Origin: DATKCN01 sp035513175
Lineage (GTDB): Bacteria > Chloroflexota > Chloroflexia > Thermomicrobiales > CFX8
Direction: 5' to 3'
Length of the DNA stretch: 5,903 nt
Assembly: GCA_035513175.1 (NCBI GenBank)
Contig: DATKCN010000349.1
Coordinates: 1 to 5,903, forward strand
In this document: piece by piece, positions 5,304 through 5,903 of the stretch
Layout: each line of letters begins with the position of its first letter
Position numbering within the stretch: position 1 is the stretch's first letter
Notes under the pieces: generated by a model
The model's input: only the letters and a program-made list of their open reading frames with translations
Database searches by the model: none
Told to the model about the DNA's origin: nothing
Program-made: the position numbers and the translations under genes

Positions 5304-5335
5304 GGTCCGGGCGTTGCGCGTTGGAGCTCGATGCC

Positions 5336-5355
5336 CCATGTTGTCACAACGATGG
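5336..5355. repeat. Small hairpin downstream of the M24 gene
   Basis: CCATGTTG (5336-5343), loop TCA, CAAC then a bulged G and ATGG (5347-5355) pair over 8 bp with one bulge. No T-tract follows. It may contribute to 3' end stability of the M24 transcript. Confidence 0.35.
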
Positions 5356-5375
5356 TGTGCCGGTCGTGCATGCGC

Positions 5376-5405
5376 ACAGGGTGAACGCAATCGCGTTCGC
5401 CCTGT
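5376..5405 (+). terminator. Strong hairpin, probable bidirectional terminator
   Basis: The 13-bp stem has a tetraloop: CAGGGTGAACGC (5377-5388), AATC, GCGTTCGCCCTG (5393-5404), with one T-G wobble and an outer A-T pair. On the plus strand it is followed by TTGGTTCTC, a weak T-rich tract. It lies between the M24 stop (5303) and the convergent minus-strand remnant (ends 5429), the usual place for a shared terminator. The imperfect T-tract leaves open a repeat-element role. Confidence 0.65.
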
Positions 5406-5428
5406 TGGTTCTCACGTCTATCTGGCTG

Positions 5429-5689
5429 CTAGATCGTGAGGCTCTTGCCTGTGACCGTGTTGCTGGCCGGGTTGTAGGCGCCGCCGCGCTTCGAGAGGCT
5501 CACATCCGTCACGGTGTAGATGCCCTTGTAAATCGCGGTACGGCGGAACGTCGCCGTGCCGGACGCGTTCGTGGTGGCCGTCATGGTGTGCGTGCTGCGG
5601 TTCGGATACGTGAACCGCACCGTCACAGCTGCGCCTGAAACCGCCGCGCCATTCGACGCGATCGTGACGTTGGGGTTCAGGCTGGACAA
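5429..5689 (-). pseudogene. C-terminal remnant of a secreted Ig-like/Big-type domain protein
   Basis: The 86 residues read SLNPNVTIASNGAAVSGAAVTVRF ... TTNASGTATFRR ... GIYTVTDVSLSKRGGAYNPASNTVTGKSLTI, then TAG. This is the classic bacterial Ig-like / carboxypeptidase-regulatory-like beta sandwich: GAAVSGAAVTV strand pair, T-N-A-S-GTATF turn, Y-VT-V near the end and YNPASN before the last strand. In extracellular proteases and surface proteins such a domain usually sits at the very C-terminus behind a large catalytic part. Here the frame extends upstream only to a TAG at about 5779-5781, with no ATG and no signal peptide; the only start is TTG 5689. I therefore read it as a truncated leftover, though a small independent protein cannot be excluded. 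It converges on the M24 gene. Confidence 0.6.
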
Positions 5690-5879
5690 GCTCGGCCCCG
5701 ACGAACATAACCATGACAGGCTGGAACGGGCTCTTTGAGATGCCAGAAGTCCTGTTCGCGGCTCAGTCGGCGCCTACCTGGCGCTGGCGCAGTGCATTAC
5801 CTCCGGGACATGCGCGCAGGCGGACCTCTCGGTAGGCCAGCGCGCTGGCTGAGCAGGGAGCAGGCGCTCGGTGACGACC
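5690..5879. other. Non-coding stretch; only a perfect 14-bp palindrome stands out
   Basis: I see no gene or tRNA here. GCCAGCGCGCTGGC (5836-5849) is a perfect 14-bp palindrome, and GCGCTGGC near 5780-5790 can also pair with its left half. The stretch may be degraded sequence left from the missing N-terminal part of the Ig-like gene. Confidence 0.4.
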
Positions 5880-5903
5880 TATACTCTCGGAGAGTCTGGA
5901 TGG
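5880..5903 (+). promoter_or_regulatory. Possible promoter and start of a gene leaving the window
   Basis: TATACT (5880-5885) matches the -10 consensus at five of six positions. ACTCTC-G-GAGAGT (5883-5895) is a palindrome overlapping it. GGAGAG (5889-5894) lies 5 bases before an ATG at 5900-5902. No good -35 is visible. If both signals are real the mRNA leader would be very short and the palindrome could be an operator over the start site. Confidence 0.35.

Noticed and set aside
5676..5726. CAGGCTGGA copies at 5678 and 5717 resembling part of the cassette's left inverted repeat
   Set aside because: Only 9-11 bases match, the outer GAGC-TGTTATG part is absent and no partner end is found; likely chance, partly within the Ig-like coding frame.
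5740..5860. Possible tRNA or CRISPR structure in the right-hand non-coding region
   Set aside because: No cloverleaf with a T-loop or CCA-adjacent acceptor could be built, and no regularly spaced repeats are present; only palindromes are seen.

Overview
The window is a high-GC bacterial chromosome segment. The mix of gene families (a luciferase-like flavin oxidoreductase, an AHSA1-type SRPBCC protein, a zinc-ribbon/MBL hydrolase, a DUF6941-like protein and an M24 peptidase) suggests a Chloroflexota (Thermomicrobia-like) or similar soil lineage. This is an inference from family content and composition, not from a marker gene. By hand count, sampled backbone sequence is about 73% GC (421-480). 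Two accessory-looking stretches are lower: about 55% over 661-960, and about 57% in the samples 3181-3240 and 3541-3600.

Layout. (1) 3-569 (+) is the 3' part of an LLM-class flavin-dependent oxidoreductase. (2) 569-1267 is a 699-bp cassette with imperfect inverted repeats of about 32 bp at its ends (16/18 identity in the outer 18 bp), flanked by TA on both sides. Its only gene is a GNAT acetyltransferase (655-1206) and no transposase is present, so it looks like a non-autonomous, cargo-carrying insertion. (3) 1267-1761 (-) is an SRPBCC/AHSA1-like protein. It is divergent, across a 136-bp gap, from (4) 1898-2695 (+), an MBL-fold hydrolase with an N-terminal CxxC...CxxC zinc ribbon. (5) 3090-3386 (-) and 2692-3033 (-) form a putative toxin-antitoxin operon: a BrnT-like small toxin first, then a ribbon-helix-helix antitoxin. 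(6) Divergent from the toxin is 3454-3885 (+), a DUF6941-like protein. The 67-bp gap between them holds three octamer direct repeats spaced exactly 11 bp apart, a TGTA-G-TACA palindrome and a good -10 box facing the toxin. (7) 4077-5303 (+) is a complete M24 (Xaa-Pro peptidase-like) metallopeptidase followed by a strong hairpin. (8) 5429-5689 (-) is a short Ig-like domain ORF that looks like the C-terminal remnant of a secreted protein. (9) The right edge has a TATACT box, a palindrome and a possible RBS plus ATG of a gene running out of the window.

The backbone genes read as unrelated housekeeping or catabolic functions, not one pathway. The most notable structure is the GNAT cassette. It sits exactly at the meeting point of two convergent genes, and its terminal G next to the target TA makes the TAG stop codon of both neighbours. 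Removing it and one TA leaves two intact genes with overlapping stops, the same arrangement actually seen at 2692-2695. The second most notable is the phased repeat array between the toxin-antitoxin operon and the DUF6941-like gene.
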